Source: Bacillota bacterium (lineage in GTDB: Bacteria > Bacillota > Sulfobacillia > Thermaerobacterales > RSA17). Taken from it: a stretch of DNA of 64,000 nucleotides. Under the pieces are notes generated by a model. It was given only the letters and a program-made list of their open reading frames with translations. It did no database searches and was not told the origin of the DNA. Shown here one piece after another: positions 1-7,260 of this stretch (positions are counted from its first letter, which is position 1; each line of letters opens with the position of its first letter). The stretch spans positions 1 to 64,000 of the forward strand of contig PKRI01000006.1 of NCBI GenBank assembly GCA_017577485.1, read 5' to 3'. The translations under genes and the position numbers were made by a program.

Positions 1-414
1 CCTGCCGTTGGATATGCCGTTATTGGTATCACTCGAAGATACCGAGAAAAGGGCACTCAGCCGTCGCCGATTTTGCTTGTTGCTGTTACCGGCATTACCA
101 TTGTCGCACTAGCGCCCCCTACGTTTGTCTTGCTCTACGTTGCAGGCGCAGCCGGTGACATCATCTTACAATTGCAAGGAGCAGATTGGGCCTTGGCAGT
201 CGCATGGCCGTGGCTGACCGTCTTCGCGTTCACAGCCTCACCAGATGGGTTGCGCCGCTGGATACCTTTTAGTCTGCTGTGGTTGGGCACAGCATCCATT
301 GTTGCGTCCGGTCATGGCCTTATCCCCTTTGATGCTGCTCGTTGGATTACAATACTAGGCTTTGTGGCAACAATTCCAATGGCCATGACACTTCTGGTGT
401 CCAGGCGTAAGTGA
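1..414 (+). CDS. membrane protein, C-terminal part (runs off the window)
   Basis: The frame is open from base 1 and ends at TGA 412-414, giving 137 visible residues. It is very hydrophobic, with about four membrane-spanning stretches and a basic end (SRRK). The N-terminus lies outside the window. I do not recognise the family and assign no function. Base use is clearly less GC-rich than the genes from position 1000 onward (many AT-ending codons), which suggests this left edge has a different origin from the neighbouring core genes. Confidence 0.6.
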   Translation, partial: PAVGYAVIGITRRYREKGTQPSPILLVAVTGITIVALAPPTFVLLYVAGAAGDIILQLQGADWALAVAWPWLTVFAFTASPDGLRRWIPFSLLWLGTASIVASGHGLIPFDAARWITILGFVATIPMAMTLLVSRRK

Positions 415-466
415 GCTGAGCCCGTCGGAGTCAGTAGAGTCCTCAAACTGCTGTAAATAGGTTTCG

Positions 467-529
467 TCAGGCGTCGCTGATCACCAGCCGGACGCCGGTC
501 AGGCCGCGCTCGACGAGGCTACGGAATCG
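467..529 (-). pseudogene. IS256-family transposase remnant
   Basis: The minus strand encodes a short peptide containing LVERGLTGVRLVISDA, the well-known conserved block of IS256/Mutator-type transposases (SLVERGL.GVRLV.SDAH), and then stops at TGA 469-467. Nothing else of the transposase is seen on either side, so this is a scrap left by a decayed insertion. Its upstream end touches the end of the small frame at 519-773, which suggests that the insertion broke a neighbouring gene. The family is assigned from memory of the motif. Confidence 0.6.
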
Positions 530-773
530 ACTTATACCAATCGCGAGTAAGGCCCAGATCCCGAAGCATTTGGGGGGACACGGCGTCCTTGAGCTTAACC
601 ACGAACTCCGACACGCTGTCGCCCCCTCCCAGACGGTCAGTGCCAGTGTGGCCGACTACATTCTGCCTGACTGCCATTTTAGGGTCACCCCATTCGTCGA
701 GCAAGAGACCCTCCGCTCCGGTCATCGGAATGTGTACGCCTTGCATCAAGAAAGGGTGTCCAGAACCCGACAA
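519..773 (-). CDS. hypothetical protein, probably truncated
   Basis: TTG-start frame of 84 residues whose composition looks protein-like (phrases such as LLLDEWGDP and SEFVVKLKDAV) and not like a GC-rich shadow frame. It ends exactly where the IS256 scrap begins, so its C-terminus may have been replaced. The frame stays open for further codons upstream of the TTG but has no better start there. I do not recognise it. It may be a gene fragment without function. Confidence 0.25.
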   Translation of the reverse strand: MSGSGHPFLMQGVHIPMTGAEGLLLDEWGDPKMAVRQNVVGHTGTDRLGGGDSVSEFVVKLKDAVSPQMLRDLGLTRDWYKSIP

Positions 774-840
774 TAGGGCATCCCGGCCTCGACGCCATTG
801 GACCAGGCACCCGACCAGGCCGCTTGTGTGTTTTTCAGCA

Positions 841-939
841 CTACACCGACGCGGCGGCGGGAGCCCAAGCCCCCGCCGCCTCCTTCGCCAGTTCCCACTT
901 CAGGCGATCGGACATCAGGCCGCTGCGCCGGCGAGGCAA
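841..939 (-). pseudogene. truncated alpha/beta-type small acid-soluble spore protein (SspF-like)
   Basis: A TTG start at 939 lies 7 bases after GGAGG and gives a 32-residue product that begins PRRRSGLMSDRLKWELAKE. B. subtilis SspF begins with the same pattern (RRR, then MSD.(F/L)K(Y/W)ELAK), so the first 20 residues look like a genuine spore DNA-binding protein. The remainder (the GWG and SR..GN.V blocks that bind DNA) is missing: after AKE the frame reads an alanine-rich tail and stops at TAG. Neither other frame restores the motif, so this is a deletion or junction near base 870, not a single frameshift. Confidence 0.5.
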
Positions 940-1003
940 GGAACCACCTCCGGCTCCAGCGTGCCGGCAGCCGGCCGCGCGTTTGCGCGCCGGATTGCGG
1001 CAA

Positions 1004-2347
1004 TTACGGATCGTCCGGGGAATCGCCGGGCGGCAAGGTGCCTCCTGCCAGCCGGAAGCTGGCCGCGGCATCGGCCAGCCCCCGGCCTTCGGCGGCGGGG
1101 CCGGCGCCCAGCGCCGAGCACCCGTCCAGCAGCAGTGCCTTGACCTGGTCGGGTTTCAGGTGGGGAAAGGCCGAGAGCAGCAGCGCCGCGATGCCCGCCA
1201 CCATGGGCGTGGCCATGGACGTGCCCGACAGGGTGAGGTAGGGCTGGTCGGGCGCGCCGGCCTCGCGGGCCAGGCGCGACCCCGGCGAGGACGCGGCGGT
1301 GATGTGGACCCCCGGTGCCACCAGGTCGGGCTTCATGCCGCCGCCCACCGCCGGCCCGCGGCTGGAGAAATCGGCAATGGTGTCGTCGCAGCGGTGGACG
1401 GTCCCGCGGTCGTCGGCGGCGCCCACCGTAATGGCCGATGGCGCCGTTCCCGGCGAATCGATGCTGCCGCGCTCCGGCCCCGAATTGCCGGCGGCGGTGC
1501 AAACCACCAGGCCCTGGCGCCATGCCACTTCCACGGCCTGGGCCAGCGGATCCTCTTCCGGCGGGTCCACGGCCAGGGCGCCCAGCGAAATGTTGACGAC
1601 CCGGATGCCCAGCGCCTGCCGGTGGTCCAGGACCCAGTCCAGCCCCTCCAGCACCTGGGAGAGGCGGCCGTCACCGTTCTCGTCCAGGACCCGCACGCCC
1701 ACCAGTCCCGCTTCCGGTGCGCAGCCCACGTAGCGCCCGCCGCTGAGGCGCCCGTTGCCGGCGATGATGCCGGCCACGTGGGTGCCGTGACCGTTGGGGT
1801 CATAGGGCTGCGTGCGCCCGCTGACCACGTCGTAGAAGGCCAGCAGCCGGTTCTCGGGCAGGGTGAAGTCCGGATGAGGGTAGATGCCGGTATCCAGCAC
1901 CGCCACCGTCACGCCCCGGCCGCGCGGCCCCGCCCGCCACACGGCCGGGGCTCGTATTGTGGGGGCGGCCACGTCCAGCAGCGCCCGCACCGGCCGGTCC
2001 AGCCGCAGGCGGCGGATCCTGCGGTCCCGCAGCACGCGGCGGATGGCCTCGGGGGCGGCCTCGGCGGCCACCACGCCCACCGCCCGCACCGGCCGCACCC
2101 GGGTGCAGCCTGACGCCGCCAGCACCCGGCAGAGGCCGTCGGTCTCGGCGCCGGGCGCCAGTTCCACCAGGATGGGAATGCGGTTTCTGCCCAGCAGGCT
2201 GGTGAGAAGGCCGCCCAGCACCGGGGAGCCGGCCCGGCGTCGCTCCAGTTCCCGGCGCAGGTCCGGATGCAGGCGGTCGCCGGCTTCCCGGATCCAATCG
2301 CTGCCCGCGGCCACGGCGCCGTCACCTCCCGCAGCAGGTCCTGGCAC
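1004..2347 (-). CDS. S8 family serine peptidase (subtilase)
   Basis: Subtilisin-type protease of 447 residues. The catalytic triad is intact: Asp152 in AVLDTGI, His187 in GHGTHVAG and Ser377 in SGTSMATP, with oxyanion Asn288 in AAGNSG. Residues 1-130 form an N-terminal extension that may act as a prodomain, including the PILVELAPGA stretch typical of inhibitor-like propeptides. There is no clear signal peptide, so it may be an intracellular AprX-like enzyme; its substrate is unknown. It stands alone on the minus strand, divergent from the sulfur operon at 2478. Several in-frame starts exist near the N-terminus, so the exact start is uncertain. Confidence 0.85.
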   Translation of the reverse strand: MPGPAAGGDGAVAAGSDWIREAGDRLHPDLRRELERRRAGSPVLGGLLTSLLGRNRIPILVELAPGAETDGLCRVLAASGCTRVRPVRAVGVVAAEAAPEAIRRVLRDRRIRRLRLDRPVRALLDVAAPTIRAPAVWRAGPRGRGVTVAVLDTGIYPHPDFTLPENRLLAFYDVVSGRTQPYDPNGHGTHVAGIIAGNGRLSGGRYVGCAPEAGLVGVRVLDENGDGRLSQVLEGLDWVLDHRQALGIRVVNISLGALAVDPPEEDPLAQAVEVAWRQGLVVCTAAGNSGPERGSIDSPGTAPSAITVGAADDRGTVHRCDDTIADFSSRGPAVGGGMKPDLVAPGVHITAASSPGSRLAREAGAPDQPYLTLSGTSMATPMVAGIAALLLSAFPHLKPDQVKALLLDGCSALGAGPAAEGRGLADAAASFRLAGGTLPPGDSPDDP

Positions 2348-2389
2348 AGGCTACGCGGGCCCGACGGCGCCGGTGACTGAGGCAGGCCA

Positions 2390-2424
2390 TTGACAGCCGG
2401 CGGCGGCCCTGCTAGGTTCGAACC
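2390..2424 (+). promoter_or_regulatory. sigma-A type promoter and palindrome before the sulfur operon
   Basis: TTGACA (2390-2395), 17 bases, then TAGGTT (2413-2418). The perfect 10-base palindrome GGTTCGAACC (2415-2424) overlaps the -10 box and could be an operator. The rhodanese gene starts at 2478 behind GGGAGGG. Confidence 0.55.
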
Positions 2425-2477
2425 CAGAAAGCCTAGTAATACTATCTGGATTTCTGAAATTCGGGAGGGACGGCTGG

Positions 2478-3347
2478 ATGAGCGGTTACGCGCACCCCGA
2501 GGTGCTGGTGGACGCCGACTGGGTGGAGCGTCACGCCGGTGACCCGAAGGTCCGGATCGTGGAGGTCAGCGAGGACGAGTCCCTGTACGAGAAGGGGCAC
2601 ATTCCCGGCGCCGTGGCCCTCAGCTGGACCCGGGAACTCAGGGATCCGGTGCGCCGCGACTTCGTCAGCCGGGAGGGCTTCTCGGCGCTGATGTCGCGGG
2701 TGGGCATCGCCAACGACAGCACGGTGGTCCTCTACGGCGACAACAACAACTGGTTCGCCACCTACGCCTTCTGGCTGTTCAAGTACTACGGCCACGACGA
2801 CGTGCGGATCCTGGACGGCGGCCGCAAGAAATGGGAGGCCGACGGCCGGCCCCTGACCACCGAGAAGCCTTCCTACCCGGCCACCCGGTACCAGGCCTCG
2901 GAGCCGCTGCGGGAGCTGCGGGCCTACCGCGACGACATCCTGCAGCGGCTGGGCGACCTGGCCCTGGTGGACGTGCGCAGTTGGGAGGAGTACATCGGCG
3001 AGCGGGTGGCCATGCCCCACCTGCCCAACGAAGGCGCCCAGGTGGGCGGGCGCATCCCCGGCGCCGTTCACATCCCCTGGGGCCTCAACGTCCGCGAGGA
3101 CGGCACCTTCAAGAGCCGCGACGAGCTGGAGGAATTGTACCGCTCCCGGGGGATCACGCCCGACTGCGAGGTCGTCACCTACTGCCGCATCGGTGAGCGG
3201 GCGTCCATGGCGTGGTTCGCCCTGAAGTACCTGCTGGGGTACCAGCGCGTCCGCAACTACGACGGCTCCTGGACCGAGTGGGGCAACGCCGTGGGGGTGC
3301 CGGTGGAGAAGGGCGAGCCGGTGCCGCCGGCGGCCGCCGCGCGTTGA
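2478..3347 (+). CDS. sseA: sulfurtransferase (thiosulfate/3-mercaptopyruvate type rhodanese)
   Basis: Two-domain rhodanese of 289 residues. The N-terminal domain (about 1-125) lacks a catalytic cysteine, as is usual; the C-terminal domain (about 150-280) has the active loop CRIGERAS with Cys236. It moves sulfane sulfur from thiosulfate or mercaptopyruvate to an acceptor. It is the first gene of an operon with a CysO-MoeZ fusion, CysM and a JAMM peptidase, so a role as persulfide donor for carrier-protein thiocarboxylation is likely (inference). The start is ATG behind a GGGAGGGACGG ribosome site. The exact donor cannot be read from the sequence. Confidence 0.9.
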   Translation: MSGYAHPEVLVDADWVERHAGDPKVRIVEVSEDESLYEKGHIPGAVALSWTRELRDPVRRDFVSREGFSALMSRVGIANDSTVVLYGDNNNWFATYAFWLFKYYGHDDVRILDGGRKKWEADGRPLTTEKPSYPATRYQASEPLRELRAYRDDILQRLGDLALVDVRSWEEYIGERVAMPHLPNEGAQVGGRIPGAVHIPWGLNVREDGTFKSRDELEELYRSRGITPDCEVVTYCRIGERASMAWFALKYLLGYQRVRNYDGSWTEWGNAVGVPVEKGEPVPPAAAAR

Positions 3348-3398
3348 CCCGCGCCGGGACCCACCGGTAGCATGAGCGAAGGAGCGAGGTGTCGCAGC

Positions 3399-4901
3399 GT
3401 GGCCGTGCGCGTCTACATCCCGACGCCGTACCGCGACGCCACGGGCGGCCGGTCCCAGGTCACCGCCGAGGCCGGCACCGTGCGGGAACTGGCCGAGAGG
3501 CTGGTGGAGCAGTATCCCGGCCTCCGGGACCGCATCTTCGGCGAGGACGGCCGCATCGCCCACCACGTCAACGTCTACGTCAACAGCGAGGAGATCCGCT
3601 CCCTGCAGGGCGAGGACACCCCGCTGAAGGACGACGACGAAGTGGCCTTCATCCCGGCCATGGCCGGCGGCAGCCAGGCTGCCGCCGGCCACGACGGGCC
3701 GGTGCTGACGGAAGAACAGCTCAAGCGCTACTCCCGCCACATCCTGCTGGAAGAGGTGGGGATCGACGGCCAGCGCCGGCTGCTTCAGTCGCGGGTGCTG
3801 GTGGTGGGGGCGGGCGGCCTGGGTTCCCCCGCCGCCGTCTACCTGGCCGCCGCCGGGGTCGGCACCATCGGCATCGTGGACGCCGACCGGGTGGACCTGA
3901 CCAACCTGCAGCGGCAGATCATGCATTTCACCCACGACGTGGGCCGCTTCAAGACCCAGTCGGCCCGGCGCCACCTGGAGGATCTGAACCCCGACGTCAA
4001 CGTCATTGAGCACCGGACCATGCTGACGTCGGCCAATGCGCTGGAGATCATCCGCGACTACGACGTGGTCGTCAACGGCAGCGACAACTTCCCCACCCGG
4101 TACCTGGTCAACGATGCCTGCGTCATGCTGGGCAAGCCCCTGGTGGACGCCAGCATTCTGAAGTTCGAGGGCCAGATGACGGTCTTCACGCCCGAGACCG
4201 GGTGCTACCGCTGCCTGTACCCGTCGCCTCCCCCGCCGGGCATGGTGCCGTCCTGCGCCCAGGCCGGCATCCTGGGGGCGCTGGCGGGCCACATGGGCAC
4301 CCTGCAGGCCCTGGAGGCCATCAAGCTGCTGCTGGGCATCGGCGAGCCCATGACCAACCGCCTGCTGATCTACGACGCCCTGGCGGCCCGCTATCACATG
4401 CTGAAGTGGCGGCGCAACCCGGCCTGCCCGGTCTGCGGCGACCAGCCCACCATCCGCGAGCTCATTGATTACGAAGCGTTCTGCGGCATGCCCCTGCCCA
4501 CCGGCGCCGCTGAAGTCCCGGAGGTGGCGCCCCTGAACGGGTCCGCGCCCGCGGCCACCGCGGCAGGCGACCCGGACGGCGTGCCGTCGCTGCCGGCCCG
4601 GGAGGCGGCCCGGCTGCTGGAGGACGGGGAGCTTCTGGTCGTGGACGTCCGGGAGCCCCAGGAGTTCCGGCAAATCCGGATCCCCGGCTCCCGGTCGCTG
4701 CCGCTGGGCAGCCTGGCGGAACGCGCTTCCGAGATCGACCCCGCCCGGCCGGTGGTCATGGTCTGCACGGTGGGCGAGCGCAGCGCCGCCGCCGTCCGCG
4801 CCCTGCGGCGGGCCGGTTTTGCCAACGTCTACAACCTGAAAGGCGGCTTGATGGCGTGGCTCAACGAGCGGCTGCCCACGGAGAGCGGCGAGCCGGCCTA
4901 G
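3399..4901 (+). CDS. moeZ: CysO-like sulfur carrier fused to MoeZ/MoeB adenylyltransferase and rhodanese
   Basis: Three modules in 500 residues. Residues 1-91 are a ubiquitin-like sulfur carrier that starts (V)AVRVYIPTPYRDATGG and ends in IPAMAGG, closely matching mycobacterial CysO. About 100-350 is a ThiF/MoeB-type E1 domain with the ATP loop GAGGLGS (137-143), a catalytic-type cysteine in PSCAQAG (Cys286) and zinc pairs Cys269/Cys272 and Cys343/Cys346. About 395-495 is a rhodanese with Cys456 in CTVGERS. I chose GTG 3399 over ATG 3372 because GGAGCGAGG lies 9 bases upstream and CysO alignments begin here. Oddity: the carrier GlyGly is internal, so it must be cut to become a free thiocarboxylate. 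cysM overlaps its 3' end. Confidence 0.88.
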   Translation: MAVRVYIPTPYRDATGGRSQVTAEAGTVRELAERLVEQYPGLRDRIFGEDGRIAHHVNVYVNSEEIRSLQGEDTPLKDDDEVAFIPAMAGGSQAAAGHDGPVLTEEQLKRYSRHILLEEVGIDGQRRLLQSRVLVVGAGGLGSPAAVYLAAAGVGTIGIVDADRVDLTNLQRQIMHFTHDVGRFKTQSARRHLEDLNPDVNVIEHRTMLTSANALEIIRDYDVVVNGSDNFPTRYLVNDACVMLGKPLVDASILKFEGQMTVFTPETGCYRCLYPSPPPPGMVPSCAQAGILGALAGHMGTLQALEAIKLLLGIGEPMTNRLLIYDALAARYHMLKWRRNPACPVCGDQPTIRELIDYEAFCGMPLPTGAAEVPEVAPLNGSAPAATAAGDPDGVPSLPAREAARLLEDGELLVVDVREPQEFRQIRIPGSRSLPLGSLAERASEIDPARPVVMVCTVGERSAAAVRALRRAGFANVYNLKGGLMAWLNERLPTESGEPA

Positions 4902-5803
4902 GCATCCTGGCCCGGATCGGCAACACGCCCATGCTGCGGCTGGAGCGCATGTTCCCCGGGGCCGAGGTGTTCGGCAAGCTGGAGGGGACCAATCCCGGCG
5001 GCAGCGTCAAGGACCGCATTGCGCTGGCCATGGTGGAGGCCGCCGAGGCGGCCGGGCTGATCAAGCCCGGCGACACGCTGGTGGAGGCCACCAGCGGCAA
5101 CACCGGCATCGGCCTTGCGCTGGTGGCCGCCGTCAAGGGCTACCGGCTGGTCCTGACCATGCCGGAGGACATGAACCTGGAGCGGCGGGCGCTGTTTGCC
5201 TGGTTCGGCGCGGAACTGGCCCTGACACCCGCCATTGAGGGGATGTCGGGAGCCGTGTGGGCGGCGGAGCAGTTGAGCACCCGCGAGGGCTGCTACTGGA
5301 CCCGGCAGTTCGAGAACCCCGCCAATCCCGAGGCCCACTACCGGCACACCGGCCCGGAGATCTGGTCCCAGATGGAGGGCCGGTGCGACGTGCTGGTGGC
5401 GGGGGTGGGCACCGGCGGCACCCTGACCGGCACCGCCCGCTACCTTAAGGAAAGGAACCCGGCCCTGCGGGTGGTGGCCGTGGAGCCGGCGGCGTCGGCG
5501 GTGCTGTCGGGCGGGCGGCCGGGGCCCACGCGCATCTTCGGGCTGGGCGCCGGATTCAAGCCGGGCGTCCTGGACACCAGCCTCATCGACCAGGTGGTCG
5601 CCGTGCCCGACGACGCCGCCTACGAAACGGCGCGCCGGGCCGCCGTCACCGAGGGGCTGCTGGTGGGGCCGTCGTCGGGGGCCGCCCTGTGGGCGGTGCA
5701 GCGGCTCCTGGCCCAGGGGCTCACCGGCCGGATCGCCGTGGTCCTGCCGGACACCGGCGATCGCTATACCTCGCTGATGCCGGAGGTGGTGGCGCAGCCG
5801 TGA
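4856..5803 (+). CDS. cysM: cysteine synthase, CysM type
   Basis: PLP-dependent beta-replacement enzyme of 315 residues. It shows the internal-aldimine lysine in NPGGSVKDR (about residue 52), the substrate loop TSGNTG (about 78-82) and the phosphate loop GVGTGGT (about 181-187). In this context it most likely adds the sulfur of the thiocarboxylated CysO-like carrier to an activated serine, as in Mycobacterium tuberculosis (inference from neighbours). GTG 4856 is the only plausible start before the first conserved block (IGNTPM), and it overlaps the upstream gene by 46 bases, so translation is probably coupled. It overlaps the JAMM gene downstream by 4 bases. Confidence 0.9.
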   Translation: MAQRAAAHGERRAGLGILARIGNTPMLRLERMFPGAEVFGKLEGTNPGGSVKDRIALAMVEAAEAAGLIKPGDTLVEATSGNTGIGLALVAAVKGYRLVLTMPEDMNLERRALFAWFGAELALTPAIEGMSGAVWAAEQLSTREGCYWTRQFENPANPEAHYRHTGPEIWSQMEGRCDVLVAGVGTGGTLTGTARYLKERNPALRVVAVEPAASAVLSGGRPGPTRIFGLGAGFKPGVLDTSLIDQVVAVPDDAAYETARRAAVTEGLLVGPSSGAALWAVQRLLAQGLTGRIAVVLPDTGDRYTSLMPEVVAQP

Positions 5804-6216
5804 GGGTCGAACCCGTCAGGCTTCCGGCCGGCATGCGGGACCGCATGATCGCCCACGCCCGGGCCGAGGCGCCGTTGGAGGCGTGCGGGATCGTGGCGGG
5901 CCGCGACGGCCGGGCCACCCGCTTCTACCCGACCACCAACGCCGAGGCCAGCAGGACCCGCTACAGCGTGCCCCCGGCGGAACTGCTGCGCATCACCCGG
6001 GAGATCGAGTCCCGGAACGAGGTGATCTACGCCATCTTCCATTCCCACCCGGAGACCGAGGCCTATCCCTCGGCCACCGACATCCGACTGGCCTTCTACC
6101 CCGACGCCTACTACCTGATCGCCTCGCTGGCCGATCCCGAGCGGCCCGTGCTGCGGGCCTTCACCATCCGCGACGGCCGCGTCACCGAGCACCCCATCGT
6201 CGAGATCCCGGCATAG
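5800..6216 (+). CDS. mec: JAMM/MPN+ (M67) metallopeptidase, Mec-like
   Basis: Zinc peptidase of 138 residues with a complete JAMM motif: Glu27, His81 and His83 in HSHP, then Ser91 and Asp94. In M. tuberculosis Mec releases newly made cysteine from the CysO carrier; the adjacent CysO-MoeZ fusion and cysM make the same role likely. It might additionally process the fusion after its internal GlyGly (inference). The start is GTG 5800, which shares GTGA with the cysM stop and lies behind CGGAGGTGG. The usual Rv1334-like length supports this short form. Confidence 0.88.
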   Translation: MRVEPVRLPAGMRDRMIAHARAEAPLEACGIVAGRDGRATRFYPTTNAEASRTRYSVPPAELLRITREIESRNEVIYAIFHSHPETEAYPSATDIRLAFYPDAYYLIASLADPERPVLRAFTIRDGRVTEHPIVEIPA

Positions 6217-6264
6217 GCGGGACGCACCCCGCGCCCGGGCATCCTAGGCCCGGAGGGCGAGGCC

Positions 6265-7260
6265 GTGCGCGTGTTCACCCTGGGCGCGGCCGCCTCGGGC
6301 GGCATGCGCCAGGTGATTTCGTGGCTGCAGGCGGAGCGGGGCGCGGTGGACCCGGCCGAGGCCGACATCATCGAGGCCCACGGCTGGCGGGCCGGGTGGC
6401 GGGGCCGGGCCCTGGCCCGGCGCCTGGGCCTGCCGCTGGTGGTGGTGGTGCACGCTTACCCGCCGGCCCCGGCGCCGGGTCGCTGGCTGTGGTGGGGGCT
6501 GGAGCACGGCCTGCGGCCGGCGCCGTCGGCCTACGTGGCCGTGTCGCGGCCCCTGGCCCGGTGGGTCGGCGCGCGGGTCGGCGGCCCTGTGGCGGTGGTG
6601 CCGCTGGTGCCTCCGCGCCCGGCGCCGCTGCCCAGGGGCCGCGCCCGGGCGGCGCTGGGTTTGCCTGCGGGTGAGCGCCTGGTGGGTACCATCGGGCGCC
6701 TGGTGCCCGACAAGGGCTGCGACCTGCTGCTGGAGGCCTGGGCGCGGCTGCCGGATCCGGTGCGGCGCGGTTGGCGCCTGGTGGTGGTGGGTGACGGTCC
6801 CCAGCGGGTGCGGCTGCAGCGGCTGGCCCGGCGCCTGGGCGTGGCCGGGACGGTGATCTGGCCCGGCGCCGTGGACGGGGCGGGCCGGCTCGTGCAGGCC
6901 TTCGACGTGTACGTTCAGGCGTCGCGCCGGGAGGGCCTGGGCCTGGCGGCCCTGGAGGCGGCCGCAGCCGGCGTACCCGCCGTGCTGACGCTGGGGGGCG
7001 GCCTGGCGGAGATCGCGCCGCTGGCGCCGGCGGCGGTGCCCGAGGCCAGTCCCGCGGCCCTGGCCGCCGGCCTTCTGCGGCTCATCACCATGGACGACGC
7101 CGCGCGGCGCCGCGCGGGGCAGGACTTCCGCCGCCGGGCCGAGGCCCGCTTCCCTCCGGGCGCCGGCCTGGCGGCCCTGACCGACTGGTATGCGCGGCTG
7201 GCGGTGCCCGGCGGTCCCGGGCCGCAGGGAGGCCGGCCGGGGCGGGTGAGGCGGCGGTGA
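6265..7260 (+). CDS. glycosyltransferase, GT4-like (GT-B fold)
   Basis: Protein of 331 residues with the GT-B C-terminal domain pattern: GTIGRLVPDKG (141-151), VVVGDGPQR (about 173-181) and the nucleotide-sugar EX7E motif with Glu223 and Glu231. The N-terminal half is short and arginine-rich. It transfers a sugar from a nucleotide donor; donor and acceptor are unknown. GTG start behind GGAGGGCGAGG. It follows the JAMM gene by 48 bases and overlaps the next gene by 4 bases, so it may be the penultimate gene of the sulfur operon transcript, although a functional link to sulfur metabolism is not evident. Confidence 0.75.
   Translation: MRVFTLGAAASGGMRQVISWLQAERGAVDPAEADIIEAHGWRAGWRGRALARRLGLPLVVVVHAYPPAPAPGRWLWWGLEHGLRPAPSAYVAVSRPLARWVGARVGGPVAVVPLVPPRPAPLPRGRARAALGLPAGERLVGTIGRLVPDKGCDLLLEAWARLPDPVRRGWRLVVVGDGPQRVRLQRLARRLGVAGTVIWPGAVDGAGRLVQAFDVYVQASRREGLGLAALEAAAAGVPAVLTLGGGLAEIAPLAPAAVPEASPAALAAGLLRLITMDDAARRRAGQDFRRRAEARFPPGAGLAALTDWYARLAVPGGPGPQGGRPGRVRRR

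Noticed and set aside
746-1003. Minus-strand frame of 85 codons in the region after the subtilase
   Set aside because: Its sequence is Arg/Gly-rich shadow material; the better reading of this stretch is the SspF-like start at 939.
2413-2426. GGTTCGAACCC looks like a tRNA T-arm
   Set aside because: No acceptor, D or anticodon arms can be formed around it. Kept only as a palindrome in the promoter region.
2442-4673. Minus-strand open frame of 743 codons opposite the rhodanese and MoeZ genes
   Set aside because: Antisense shadow caused by the high GC third position. Composition (His/Val/Gly/Asp runs) is typical of such frames and the opposite strand has clear enzyme motifs.
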